A stretch of DNA of 64,000 bases from positions 124,001 to 188,000 of the IMG/VR virus record IMGVR_UViG_3300035698_035310. The stretch is one strand, 5' to 3'. Made by a program: the position numbers and the translations under genes. Of the stretch, positions 42,776 through 51,311 are shown in pieces. Below the pieces are notes generated by a model. That model saw only the letters and a program-made list of their open reading frames with translations, did no database searches and had not been told where the DNA came from. How positions within the stretch are numbered: the stretch's first letter is position 1; every line of letters starts with the position of its first letter. Source of the DNA: a virus.

Positions 42776-42804
42776 TTGACATAGATGTTAATTCGTTATA
42801 TATT
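42776..42804 (+). promoter_or_regulatory. sigma70-like promoter
   Basis: TTGACA 42776-42781, 17-nt spacer, TATATT 42799-42804; ATG at 42834 after AAGGATA. Confidence 0.6.
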
Positions 42805-42833
42805 ATTCATACACAGAATGAAGGATAATTGCT

Positions 42834-43091
42834 ATGAAAACCAATCATCGACGCAGTTTCAGTGATAAACGACATTCACGTGCTGTATTCAATGAATACA
42901 TTGTCGGCAATTTTTCCAAAATTGCCGATGATGGAAAATATATATCTGCGGGATCGACGTCGGGTGATCATTGTTGTGGTAAACGCGGTATTCGACGCGA
43001 TAAAGCGGGTGCAAAGAAATATGTAAATTCGCGCACAAGATTTCATAACAAAATGGCATTAGATAGACAGATAAACGAAGTGGAGATTTAA
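42834..43091 (+). CDS. basic hypothetical protein, 85 aa
   Basis: Rich in Arg, Lys and His (TNHRRSFSDKRHSRAVF; GKRGIRRDKAGAKKYVNSR), with a CC pair (GDHCCGKRG). Looks nucleic-acid binding. Immediately precedes the Thg1-like gene (1-nt gap), so it may act with it on RNA; that is inference. Confidence 0.65.
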   Translation: MKTNHRRSFSDKRHSRAVFNEYIVGNFSKIADDGKYISAGSTSGDHCCGKRGIRRDKAGAKKYVNSRTRFHNKMALDRQINEVEI

Positions 43092-43092
43092 A

Positions 43093-44007
43093 ATGAAAAC
43101 CGATGAATACGGAAATCGCATGAAAGATTACGAAAGAATGGAAACCGGAAGACGGTTTATGCCACTTCTACCCGTATATGCGCGGATTGATGGTCGTAGT
43201 TTTAGTAAGTTCACCAAAGGAATGCGCCGCCCTTATGATAAACGCATGTCACGATGTATGATTGAAACAGCAAAATATCTTGTCGATCAAACCGACGCTA
43301 TGATAGGATATGTCCAAAGTGATGAGATTTCTCTTGCATGGTATAGCGATTCAGTTGATAGCCAAATTTTCTTTGATGGCAAGATTCAAAAGATGGTTTC
43401 AGTTCTTGCTGGTATGGCATCAGTTAAGTTTCTCCACGAATATCGAAATACATTTGGTGCACAGGCAGATATGGATGCGCTACCGTTGTTCGACGCACGT
43501 GTATTTCAACTACCTACTAAGGTAGAACTTGCAAACACATTTCTTTGGCGAGAACGTGATGCTACCAAAAATGCTATCAGTATGGCTGCACGATCATTTT
43601 ATAGCCATGCTGAATTACATAAAAAATCTGGTTCTGAAATGCAAGAAATGATGTTCCTAGCAGGACAGAACTTCAACGACTATCCAGCATTTTTTAAACG
43701 TGGAACATTTGTTCGCCGTGAATTAGTAGACATTGAACTGTCTGCTGGTGAATATGCCAACATTCCAGATCGTCATAAACCACATAGCATGTGGGTTAAA
43801 CGCCATCGCATGGTTGAAATGGATATGCCATCATTTGGAACAGTAATGAATCGCGACGATGTAATATTTGAAAAAGATGACCCTATCACTGCCGCTAAAA
43901 AAGTTCATTTTGGTTTATTGGCAGATGATGACGATATAATGAGTTATAATAATCCAATGGGTATGGTATTTGGTGGTGAAAACCCTATCAAAAAAGAAGG
44001 AACGTAA
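43093..44007 (+). CDS. Thg1-like 3'-5' polymerase (tRNAHis guanylyltransferase family)
   Basis: 304 residues. The Thg1 catalytic palm is clear: YARIDGRSFSKFTKGMRRP (first metal Asp) and GYVQSDEISLAWY (second carboxylate pair), with ARxFYSHAELHKKS later. Family members add G-1 to tRNA-His or repair truncated tRNA 5' ends by 3'-5' addition. Bacterial and phage Thg1-like proteins mostly do repair. Complements the tRNA-related genes of this window. Confidence 0.85.
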   Translation: MKTDEYGNRMKDYERMETGRRFMPLLPVYARIDGRSFSKFTKGMRRPYDKRMSRCMIETAKYLVDQTDAMIGYVQSDEISLAWYSDSVDSQIFFDGKIQKMVSVLAGMASVKFLHEYRNTFGAQADMDALPLFDARVFQLPTKVELANTFLWRERDATKNAISMAARSFYSHAELHKKSGSEMQEMMFLAGQNFNDYPAFFKRGTFVRRELVDIELSAGEYANIPDRHKPHSMWVKRHRMVEMDMPSFGTVMNRDDVIFEKDDPITAAKKVHFGLLADDDDIMSYNNPMGMVFGGENPIKKEGT

Positions 44008-44008
44008 T

Positions 44009-44125
44009 ATGAGCATTGATATCACTCTCAATCCTGGTTATGATGGTTGGGGATACACCGATGTTCAGGCTATATATCACGACAGCCGCGAATTAAGTAT
44101 TGTTCATACAGTTGTTTTAAAGTAA
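44009..44125 (+). CDS. small protein, 38 aa
   Basis: ATG 44009 one base after the preceding stop: MSIDITLNPGYDGWGYTDV... ends LSIVHTVVLK. The tight spacing on both sides supports it. Unrecognised. Confidence 0.5.
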   Translation: MSIDITLNPGYDGWGYTDVQAIYHDSRELSIVHTVVLK

Positions 44126-44135
44126 GGAGACCATT

Positions 44136-44540
44136 ATGGGCGCTGAATCTATACTAATAATGTTATTCGTTACTAAACATTTAATCTTTGATTGGTGGTT
44201 GCAACCAGCATGGATGGCATTTGAGAAACACGATATGCGTAAGAAAGGCGGATACATCCACGCAGCGTTAAATGTTGTAGGAACTGGTGCAGCATTAATG
44301 ATGTTTTTAGTTGTTATGGCTCATTTTGATATTACATATACACTTGTAGCAGATAACATTATACATTGGTTTCTATTAGGCGAGTTCGTATCACATTATC
44401 TAATGGATTTTGTGAAGATGAATGTCAACCGTAAGATGGGTTGGAAGTGCAACGAACATCAAGCATTTTGGAACTGGACAGGATTTGACCAATGGTTTCA
44501 TATTATGTATCTCGTATTCATGGCAGGTATGATAGTATGA
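44136..44540 (+). CDS. DUF3307-like membrane protein
   Basis: 134 residues, three to four hydrophobic helices. Polar residues in the membrane helices follow the DUF3307 pattern (FVTKHLIFDWWLQPAWMAFEKH; YIHAALNVV; LGEFVSHYLMDF). The C-terminus FWNWTGFDQWFHIMYLVF is typical of phage relatives. Role unknown. Overlaps the next gene by 4 nt. Confidence 0.65.
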   Translation: MGAESILIMLFVTKHLIFDWWLQPAWMAFEKHDMRKKGGYIHAALNVVGTGAALMMFLVVMAHFDITYTLVADNIIHWFLLGEFVSHYLMDFVKMNVNRKMGWKCNEHQAFWNWTGFDQWFHIMYLVFMAGMIV

Positions 44541-45037
44541 TTTTAGATTGGGAAAGTAAAATAAATGAAGTATGCACTAAACTTGGCATCGATCCAGAAA
44601 TATATTCAGAAACTGAAGACTTGCAAGAATGGATGGCAAAGCATTTGGGATTTGAAGACTATGCTACATTTGCAGCATTGCCGTCGCCATATGAAATCAT
44701 AAACAAGAAAGCATTTCCAATGCTTCCGGCACACAAAAGTTATGAATATCCACTTATGATGGTTTCAATTGATTTAATAATACATGATTTATTATTATTA
44801 AATGATATTGAGCAAATTGAATTTGAGTGTCAAAATTTCTTAAAATATATCATGGATAATTTTTCCACTGAAATTCAAATTGTATCATTGAGAACAATGT
44901 TCTTTACCAAAAGCAAAGATTTGCACATCGATAAACGAAGAATTCTATTTAATGCAATAAAAAACTCTATACAATGGAATATAATTTCTAAAAAACATAA
45001 TGATTTAGTATTAAATATGAACGGAATTGCTTTGTAA
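44537..45037 (+). CDS. hypothetical helical protein, 166 aa
   Basis: ATG 44537 overlaps the previous stop (ATGA) and is preferred to an earlier frame start. Helical throughout, with LQEWMAKHLGFEDYATFAAL. Unrecognised. Confidence 0.65.
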   Translation: MILDWESKINEVCTKLGIDPEIYSETEDLQEWMAKHLGFEDYATFAALPSPYEIINKKAFPMLPAHKSYEYPLMMVSIDLIIHDLLLLNDIEQIEFECQNFLKYIMDNFSTEIQIVSLRTMFFTKSKDLHIDKRRILFNAIKNSIQWNIISKKHNDLVLNMNGIAL

Positions 45038-45040
45038 ATA

Positions 45041-45616
45041 ATGAAAGAATTTGAAGAAATATCACTAAAAGATATATCACAGGGCATAACACCAGACGGT
45101 GATATGTCATTAGAACAACTAACTGCAATTACTCGTAATATTTCAGGATATGATATCACCGATTTATACAAATATTCCAAATTTAAAAACGTTTGTCGTC
45201 GTGGGTTAAAGGACGATAAATCAGAATTAGACGAATTTATGTGGGAAGATTTTACAACATATATTGAAAATAGTAGAATGATGGTGTATGATACTATGAT
45301 AGAGAATGGGGTTAACGAATGTGAATCATATTTCTTATCATTGAAGTTTTTATGGAGTGCGTTACGAAAATTCAGAGGAAAATTCTTCACTGGTGTGAAC
45401 AGTAGATTAGAATACGACAAGATGCCATTAAAGATTGCCATTAATCATTTAATGCATGTTAGACTAAAAAATATAATGGCAACCGATAGCTATAAGTATA
45501 GCGCAAAAGCAGCGAACGGATCACTGGGGCAATTTAGAAAGGAAGCAGCATGGGAAGTATCACGTTATCTAGCAGAAGAGACTGGCACAATTTTTCACGC
45601 AAAAATAACATTATAG
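45041..45616 (+). CDS. hypothetical protein, 191 aa
   Basis: Mostly helical, with a basic C-terminal region (FRGKFFTGVNSRLEYDK; LGQFRKEAAWEVSR). Starts 3 nt after the previous gene. Unrecognised. Confidence 0.65.
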   Translation: MKEFEEISLKDISQGITPDGDMSLEQLTAITRNISGYDITDLYKYSKFKNVCRRGLKDDKSELDEFMWEDFTTYIENSRMMVYDTMIENGVNECESYFLSLKFLWSALRKFRGKFFTGVNSRLEYDKMPLKIAINHLMHVRLKNIMATDSYKYSAKAANGSLGQFRKEAAWEVSRYLAEETGTIFHAKITL

Positions 45617-45630
45617 GGAGTAGCAGCACA

Positions 45631-45822
45631 ATGCAATCAAAGCAATATACGTTTTCTATACTTAAAAATGAATCACGTGTAAATTCATCCGAACTATTAA
45701 AATGGATCAATGTGGTGGTTAAAGATAACTGGACTAAAAAAGATTACAAAACCAAAACTGTGTATACATTTAATGATCCGAATGATGCACTTAAATTCAA
45801 GATGCGCTGGACGTTTGCATAA
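45631..45822 (+). CDS. KLRW-motif family protein, 63 aa
   Basis: ATG 45631 with GGGAG upstream. Helix SELLKWINVVVKDNW, strand TVYTFNDP, end NDALKFKMRWTFA, i.e. three residues beyond the Trp. Isolated from the main clusters. Confidence 0.7.
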   Translation: MQSKQYTFSILKNESRVNSSELLKWINVVVKDNWTKKDYKTKTVYTFNDPNDALKFKMRWTFA

Positions 45823-45826
45823 TCAC

Positions 45827-45854
45827 TTGACATTCATATGAGATATGGTATTAT
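45827..45854 (+). promoter_or_regulatory. sigma70-like promoter
   Basis: TTGACA 45827-45832, 16-nt spacer, TATTAT 45849-45854; ATG at 45892. Confidence 0.65.
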
Positions 45855-45891
45855 ATATTATATATTATAATAACTCATGAAAGGAAATATT

Positions 45892-46209
45892 ATGGAAAGC
45901 ACTCCTAAAAATACCCCTATCACAAAAGAAGAAATCGACAAACTCCGAGAACGATTGGGTCGATCCATGTGTGCCGAAGCGTGGAACGTTGAACTCGACG
46001 ATTATGAAAGACCGGATGACGTTGTCAAAGTAAATGGATTCGAATATCCACGATGGAGAACAAAAACACATTTGGTTGATGCATTTATCAGTGTTCTTAA
46101 TGACGATGGATTTATTGTTGTTTCAGATGGTAGAAAATTAGAATTTGATGAAATTATAGGCAAATCTGAAGAATTGATAAAGTTGATGAAAGAAGAACTT
46201 GGCACTTGA
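45892..46209 (+). CDS. hypothetical protein, 105 aa
   Basis: ATG 45892 (MESTPKNTPITKEEI) with AAGGAAA upstream. Acidic, helical ends with a central strand (FISVLNDDGFIVVSDGRK). Unrecognised. Has its own promoter. Confidence 0.65.
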   Translation: MESTPKNTPITKEEIDKLRERLGRSMCAEAWNVELDDYERPDDVVKVNGFEYPRWRTKTHLVDAFISVLNDDGFIVVSDGRKLEFDEIIGKSEELIKLMKEELGT

Positions 46210-46233
46210 CATAAACTGCAATTGTGGTATTAT
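46206..46233 (+). promoter_or_regulatory. sigma70-like promoter
   Basis: TTGACA 46206-46211 (overlapping the previous stop), 16-nt spacer, TATTAT 46228-46233; ATG at 46266. Confidence 0.65.
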
Positions 46234-46265
46234 AATTACAGATTGCAACAGATAAGGACTTCAAA

Positions 46266-46460
46266 ATGAACACAGTTATTGATATGAACACACGCACAGT
46301 AATCAAATCCGTAATGTCAGTTGAAGAAGCAGAGGCCATCGTAGGTGAAGGACTTATGATTGACGAACTGAACAGCACCTTGGCTTTGTGTGTTGACGAT
46401 GCTGAAATTTGTGAAGCATGTGGCGTGCTTATCGATCAAATCACATCGAAGGGAGAATAA
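46266..46460 (+). CDS. hypothetical protein, 64 aa
   Basis: Acidic, with three Cys (LCVDDAEICEACGVL) possibly forming a small metal site. Followed after 2 nt by the next gene. Confidence 0.65.
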   Translation: MNTVIDMNTRTVIKSVMSVEEAEAIVGEGLMIDELNSTLALCVDDAEICEACGVLIDQITSKGE

Positions 46461-46462
46461 TC

Positions 46463-47371
46463 ATGGGTCGCGAAGTAAAACGGGTTGCATTAGATTTTAG
46501 TTGGCCCATCAATAGAACGTGGTATGGTTACGTGAAGCCAGATGATTTATATCCAACCAATTGTGATACATGTGATGGGACTGGCATGACAGACGATTAT
46601 AGACAAATCAGTGAATCGTGGTATACACATCTTTGTCCTCCCGGTGAAGAAGGTTGGTCTGATAAAATTACACAAGATGAAGTAGATGCCCTTGTTGAAA
46701 ATAGGAGATTGATGGATTTCACGCATGAGTGGATTACATCTGAAACTGTCATTAAAATATCAACCAAAGACGAAGTTATTATTCGTCTTGGTCTTGAGCC
46801 AATGGAAGACGATGATGAAGATGTGGATTATGTACAAAATTGGATTGAAAATGGATCGATTGAGTTATCTGACACTGGTGAGTATACCATCACGAGTGGA
46901 TGGGTTAGACGTGAAGATCGTTACGTTCCGACTGCTGCCGAAGTAAATGAATGGTCAAAATCTGGAATGGGTCACGATTCATGCAATCGTTGGATTTGTG
47001 CAGAAACACGCGCCAAACGACTTGGCAAGTATGGTCACTGCACAGTGTGTGATGGTGATGGATCGATTTTTAAGGATGCAGACCATGAAGCCGCGTATGA
47101 TGCATGGATGGAACAAGACCCACGAGCGGGTGAAGGCTGGCAATTATGGGAAAACGTGTCAGAAGGTTCACCGCAAAGCCCCGTGTTTGCAACCAAAGAA
47201 GAATTATCAACATGGATGCAAAACAATGGCGATGGCAATAGCGGTGGTTATAGCAAAGAATCTGCTGACGCATTTATAAATCAAGGTTGGGCACCATCAA
47301 TGATGATTATCAACGGAACGATGATGACTGGTGTTGATAGCGCTGCTGCATTACAAAAAGATACCGTATAA
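46463..47371 (+). CDS. phage protein with two DnaJ-type CxxCxGxG motifs, 302 aa
   Basis: ATG 46463 after GGGAGAA. Two zinc-knuckle halves, CDTCDGTG (about residue 34) and CTVCDGDG (about residue 193), are separated by 150 residues and could together bind one zinc as in DnaJ. GEGWQLWENVSEGSPQSPVF near residue 232 is a block shared with other phage proteins of unknown role. Confidence 0.7.
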   Translation: MGREVKRVALDFSWPINRTWYGYVKPDDLYPTNCDTCDGTGMTDDYRQISESWYTHLCPPGEEGWSDKITQDEVDALVENRRLMDFTHEWITSETVIKISTKDEVIIRLGLEPMEDDDEDVDYVQNWIENGSIELSDTGEYTITSGWVRREDRYVPTAAEVNEWSKSGMGHDSCNRWICAETRAKRLGKYGHCTVCDGDGSIFKDADHEAAYDAWMEQDPRAGEGWQLWENVSEGSPQSPVFATKEELSTWMQNNGDGNSGGYSKESADAFINQGWAPSMMIINGTMMTGVDSAAALQKDTV

Positions 47372-47389
47372 CAAATAGGGAGAAATATA

Positions 47390-47584
47390 ATGTTGGATAT
47401 TAACGAAACCCGTCAAGATGTTGAAAATAATGAAGGTGCATTGTTTTTCGTTGAAACATCAGATAACAACAAATTTCACATTTTCGATAAAGCAACCATT
47501 GAATTGGTCGGCAAGGTATTCGCAGAATCGAATACTGAACTAACCAAAAATGTGGACGAAGTTATTACATTCGTTGATGTATGA
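47390..47584 (+). CDS. hypothetical protein, 64 aa
   Basis: Strand-rich small protein (ALFFVETSDNNKFHIF) after a GGGAGAAATA site. Unrecognised. Confidence 0.65.
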   Translation: MLDINETRQDVENNEGALFFVETSDNNKFHIFDKATIELVGKVFAESNTELTKNVDEVITFVDV

Positions 47585-47607
47585 TGCAAACAAGGGGATA
47601 TAATATT

Positions 47608-47940
47608 ATGATGAAAATTACACCATGGGCTATTGGATTATTAGTTTTTTCCATTGTAGGTTTTGTGATTGCCGATTTATGGGGCGTTGAATCACAAAGT
47701 GGTTATGCTACAGTAACTCAACATCGATATAATGAAGAATATTCTACATACGACTATGAAACAATGACGACTACCTATTATGATGAAGAATTCATTTTGA
47801 TTTATAAATATGAAAATAATGTTACATCAGATCATGTACGTGAACGCACTTATCATAATTATGATGATGGCGACAAAGCAAAAATTGCTTTCAAAATTGG
47901 TAAGTTCAGTGATAATTTTTACGCTAGTATAGTTGAATGA
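47608..47940 (+). CDS. single-pass membrane protein, 110 aa
   Basis: Two ATGs (47608, 47611) follow GGGG with a 10-nt gap. N-terminal helix ITPWAIGLLVFSIVGFVIAD anchors a Tyr/Thr-rich periplasmic part (YSTYDYETMTTTYYDEEF). Unrecognised. Confidence 0.65.
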   Translation: MMKITPWAIGLLVFSIVGFVIADLWGVESQSGYATVTQHRYNEEYSTYDYETMTTTYYDEEFILIYKYENNVTSDHVRERTYHNYDDGDKAKIAFKIGKFSDNFYASIVE

Positions 47941-47941
47941 T

Positions 47942-48133
47942 ATGAATCGCACCGAAATAAAAAAAGAACGGAAGCGCATCGACAAAAAAATCGAAGAATA
48001 TCGAAAAGGTATTCTAATAGCACATGCAGAACTACGTGTTATTGAAATGCAATGCGAGCATCCTAAAGAATTTAAGACGATGCATCAAGGCGACAGTGGC
48101 ACTAAATGCCCTGATTGTGGGTATGCCACATGA
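47942..48133 (+). CDS. small zinc-ribbon-like protein, 63 aa
   Basis: Basic helix (EIKKERKRIDKKIEEYRK), then CEHP... and a C-terminal KCPDCGYAT: likely one zinc site with two Cys from each half. Overlaps the Nudix gene by 4 nt. Confidence 0.6.
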   Translation: MNRTEIKKERKRIDKKIEEYRKGILIAHAELRVIEMQCEHPKEFKTMHQGDSGTKCPDCGYAT

Positions 48134-48561
48134 GCAAACCTACATCATGCGGTGTTATAATCACCGACGGCAAAAATATATTGTTGGGTCATTCAACTGG
48201 TAATAAACATTGGGATATTCCTAAAGGTCAAATGGATGCCGGTGAAAGTTATAGAGAAGCTGCGCTACGAGAGTTACACGAAGAAACCGGAATTTTTCTA
48301 ACAGATGACGATGTAGTGGAAATAGGCGTAATGGATTATACATTGCGAAAAAATCTATATTTGTGTTATTATAAAACACCAACGTTGCCAGACATCGATA
48401 CAATTGTGTGTACTTCCATGTGTGAAGTAAAGGGGCGGGTGTTTCCAGAACTTGATAAGTTTGAATATGTTCCGTTCAGTTACATTCGTACATACACTAC
48501 CGAAAATATGGCTAACACAATAGGAAATGTATTGACTTCGCATAAAGACATCGTTGAATAA
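48130..48561 (+). CDS. Nudix hydrolase
   Basis: 143 residues. Complete Nudix box from GQMDAGESYREA to ALRELHEETGI (pattern Gx5Ex7REUxEExGU). Hydrolyses nucleoside diphosphate-linked substrates such as oxidised dNTPs, NAD-like or capped RNA; substrate not predictable. ATG 48130 overlaps the preceding stop. Confidence 0.9.
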   Translation: MSKPTSCGVIITDGKNILLGHSTGNKHWDIPKGQMDAGESYREAALRELHEETGIFLTDDDVVEIGVMDYTLRKNLYLCYYKTPTLPDIDTIVCTSMCEVKGRVFPELDKFEYVPFSYIRTYTTENMANTIGNVLTSHKDIVE

Positions 48562-48677
48562 TGGTCAATATTACCAAACATGGATATTTTCATTTGATTA
48601 TATCTATGAAAATATTTTATATAACATTATGGTATCGACACACACGATATCATATATGCATTGGTGATAATTTATAA
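48561..48677 (+). CDS. possible small protein, 38 aa
   Basis: ATG overlaps the Nudix stop (TAATG). Aromatic, basic peptide (MVNITKHGYFHLIISMKIFY...). No ribosome site of its own, so it would depend on coupling. Confidence 0.35.
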   Translation: MVNITKHGYFHLIISMKIFYITLWYRHTRYHICIGDNL

Positions 48678-48685
48678 AAATATAC

Positions 48686-48713
48686 TTGACTATGACGATT
48701 AATATGTTATATT
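48686..48713 (+). promoter_or_regulatory. sigma70-like promoter for the split ligase
   Basis: TTGACT 48686-48691, 16-nt spacer, TATATT 48708-48713; ATG at 48746 after AGGAGA. Confidence 0.65.
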
Positions 48714-48745
48714 AATCGTATCAGTTCAATCGTAGGAGATATTAT

Positions 48746-49951
48746 ATGCGCCAAGAATATGCAATCGACATCGCAACCAATCCCGGCATTCATGCAATCG
48801 GCGTCATCGTCGACGTTTTGACGTTTACAAGCGACCAATATCACAACAGCGAAGACGGCGAATCGCATTTAACGGATTCACTGTGGGATAATTTGTATCG
48901 GTTCTTACAGGTTACTGATCCAGTTAATAAGTATCTCATTGGCGTAGGCTCTGAAGTGCGCGGTGGGGCTGGTGTTCCATTGCCATATGTAATGCCTGGT
49001 TTAGATCAAGTTCACGAAGGCGATACCGTTAAATGGATTATGACTAATAATCTCATGGGTGCAACCATTATCACAATGGATAAGATGGATGGCAACTCTG
49101 GACAAATAATTTATGACACCAACGGCAATCTTCAAATGGCATTTAGTCGTGGTTCAAGCACTGATGGTCAAGATTTAACACGGCATTTCAAACGCATGAA
49201 AAATCTTCCCACTATTAATGTTGGCACCGATCTTCACACCAGTATAGCGGTTCGTGTTGAAGTTGAAATGAAAGAAGAAGTGTTTAATGATTTGAATGAT
49301 CGGGGATTGATTAACAAGCGCAGTGGTGAAAAACAGAGTAATGCGAGAAATTACATCGGAGGACAAATGAATTCCACCGAAGCAACGCAAATATTTTATG
49401 ACAACGTTGATGTTATCGCATATGAGATTATGTTTCCGTTGATGGATACAAAAAAAGAAGAACTTACCGCACTTGGTCTTTATGGCTTTACGGTTGTTAA
49501 ATGGTCAGAACACATTGGTGGTACACTTGGTGATGATATGCTAACAGCCGCGCTTGAACAAGCACATAAAACAACCCCTTGGGCGATTGATGGGTTTGTT
49601 ATGATACCAAATGACCGCGCAGTTCGTGATGCAATTCCTGCACGCAAAGGAAGCAGCTTGAATCCAGTACATACTAAAAAATTCAAGGTAGGGCAGGACG
49701 ACAATGTTGCTGGAACGACAGTTATAAAAGTAGAATGGAAAGTATCTAAAGATGGATATTTAAAACCAACCGTATGCATTGATCCAGTTGATTTGGCAGG
49801 CGTTACAATATCAAAAGCAACGGGAATTAACGCTAAATATATATATGATAATAAAATTGGACCGGGTTCAAAAGTGTCAATAACACGAGCCGGTGATGTT
49901 ATACCAAGGTTATTATCTAGTTCCCCGATGCCAGAACAAAATATGGACTAG
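48746..49951 (+). CDS. ligA: NAD-dependent DNA ligase, catalytic part (LigA adenylation and OB domains)
   Basis: 401 residues. Domain Ia-like start with LTDSLWDNLYRFL (family: xSDxxYDxL). The nucleotidyl-transferase motif KxDG is MDKMDGNSG, then SRGSSTDGQDLTRHFK, VRVEVEM, ARNYIGGQMNS and IDGFVMI. The OB fold follows (VEWKVSKDGYLKPTV; SITRAGDVIPRLL). The protein stops where LigA continues into the zinc finger, HhH and BRCT domains; those last two are on the next gene. Confidence 0.88.
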   Translation: MRQEYAIDIATNPGIHAIGVIVDVLTFTSDQYHNSEDGESHLTDSLWDNLYRFLQVTDPVNKYLIGVGSEVRGGAGVPLPYVMPGLDQVHEGDTVKWIMTNNLMGATIITMDKMDGNSGQIIYDTNGNLQMAFSRGSSTDGQDLTRHFKRMKNLPTINVGTDLHTSIAVRVEVEMKEEVFNDLNDRGLINKRSGEKQSNARNYIGGQMNSTEATQIFYDNVDVIAYEIMFPLMDTKKEELTALGLYGFTVVKWSEHIGGTLGDDMLTAALEQAHKTTPWAIDGFVMIPNDRAVRDAIPARKGSSLNPVHTKKFKVGQDDNVAGTTVIKVEWKVSKDGYLKPTVCIDPVDLAGVTISKATGINAKYIYDNKIGPGSKVSITRAGDVIPRLLSSSPMPEQNMD

Positions 49952-49995
49952 ATTTATCAAATGGCGACGTCATTCCGCAACTAAAGGAGCAATAA

Positions 49996-50814
49996 ATGAG
50001 CACCACTAACGAATATAATGATAATTATGATAAATGGTTTCATTCACAACTCGCTGAATTTGGCGAATATGAATGGTCTAAACCCAACTCTGATGGAAAT
50101 CAAGTTGATTTGATTCTTGTTGATGTTGAAAATAGCGATGCTGCTAAAAAACAACAACTTATTGATTTTTTCTCAAAGTTGGGTGTTGAATTTCTTGCCC
50201 AAAAATCATTGATTAAATTATATGATGCAGGATTCAATATGCCGGAAGATATCATTAATGCAACCGTTTCTGATATTCAATCAATTGTTGGCGAGGCGAA
50301 TGGTCGCAAAGGAATGGCAAGCCTGAATGAAAAACTGAATCCAGTTGAACCATGGATGCTTGCAGGTGTTACCAAATATTTTGGGCGATCAATTGGTCGA
50401 AAGAAAATGAAAAAGATTTATGATGCTACTGGACATGTAAATGAAACATCAGTTTCAGAGTTAATTAAAATTGATGGCCTCGAAATGAAGAGTGCTGAAA
50501 AAATTGTTGCTGGTTATGATGAATATGCTTCCTTCCTTACCCGCATCCATGATAAGTATACCATCGCAGAGGTTCAAAATACGCCTATGGGTAGCGATTG
50601 GGAGAATCAGGTTGTGACATTCACTGGCTATCGTGATGCGGACGCACAAGCTAAAATCGAAGCACAAGGTGGGCGTATTGGTAGCAGTGTATCCAGTAAG
50701 ACTACATTGGTTGTTACGAAAGACCCTAATTCGACCAGTAGCAAAATTGTAAAAGCGAAAGATTTGGGAATTGAAGTTATCGATCCCGTAGAACTTTATT
50801 CACGACTTAACTAA
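49996..50814 (+). CDS. NAD-dependent DNA ligase, HhH-BRCT part
   Basis: 272 residues. Helix-hairpin-helix-like segments in the middle (ELIKIDGLEMKSAEKIVAGY) and a C-terminal BRCT domain: QVVTFTGYRDADAQAKIEAQ, then GGRIGSSVSSKTTLVV and KAKDLGIEVIDPVELYS. It completes the ligase by supplying DNA-binding modules. No Cys4 zinc finger is visible in either part. 44 nt separate the two genes, with AAAGGAG before this ATG. Confidence 0.8.
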   Translation: MSTTNEYNDNYDKWFHSQLAEFGEYEWSKPNSDGNQVDLILVDVENSDAAKKQQLIDFFSKLGVEFLAQKSLIKLYDAGFNMPEDIINATVSDIQSIVGEANGRKGMASLNEKLNPVEPWMLAGVTKYFGRSIGRKKMKKIYDATGHVNETSVSELIKIDGLEMKSAEKIVAGYDEYASFLTRIHDKYTIAEVQNTPMGSDWENQVVTFTGYRDADAQAKIEAQGGRIGSSVSSKTTLVVTKDPNSTSSKIVKAKDLGIEVIDPVELYSRLN

Positions 50815-50828
50815 AGGAGTACTATATT

Positions 50829-51311
50829 ATGAATATGATTAAAACAACTTTGATTGCACTAACGATGATGATTGGTTCCACAGCAGCAATGTCTGAAACT
50901 GTTGGTTCAATTAAATTGGCTGGCGGATATGTAACATCATACGCATTAAAAATTCAAGCGTTTGACGATCCACGCGTTCAAGGAGTTTCATGCCATGTGA
51001 GTGATGTAGAGGTCAGTGGAATAACGTTTAATTCTGACCCAAGCAATGCAAGTATTTCGTGTCGACAAACGGGCCAAATCAAAATACATGGTGCAACTAA
51101 AGAACAATGGTGGGGTGATTTGAATGCGGCACCAAACGGCGAAAGTGTGTTTGGTAAAACCAAAGGATGGAATAAAAGCCTTTCCGTTGTCAGAGTTATT
51201 GATAAAAAACGTAAAACTATGGTATATGTTGTATATACACCAAAATGGGGTGAAGATTCTAAGAAAAATGTTGTATCATCAATTAGCATGTATGCACAGA
51301 CTAAAAAATAA
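50829..51311 (+). CDS. CreA family secreted protein
   Basis: 160 residues. Signal peptide (TTLIALTMMIGSTAAMSETV, cleavage after about residue 22), then CreA features: KIQAFDDPRVQGVSCHVSDV, SDPSNASISCRQTG, VFGKTKGWNKSLSVVRVIDK and VVYTPKWGEDSKKNVVS. Two conserved Cys probably form a disulphide in the periplasm. CreA proteins are widespread in proteobacteria, with unknown function. Directly coupled to the next gene (TAATG). Confidence 0.85.
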   Translation: MNMIKTTLIALTMMIGSTAAMSETVGSIKLAGGYVTSYALKIQAFDDPRVQGVSCHVSDVEVSGITFNSDPSNASISCRQTGQIKIHGATKEQWWGDLNAAPNGESVFGKTKGWNKSLSVVRVIDKKRKTMVYVVYTPKWGEDSKKNVVSSISMYAQTKK

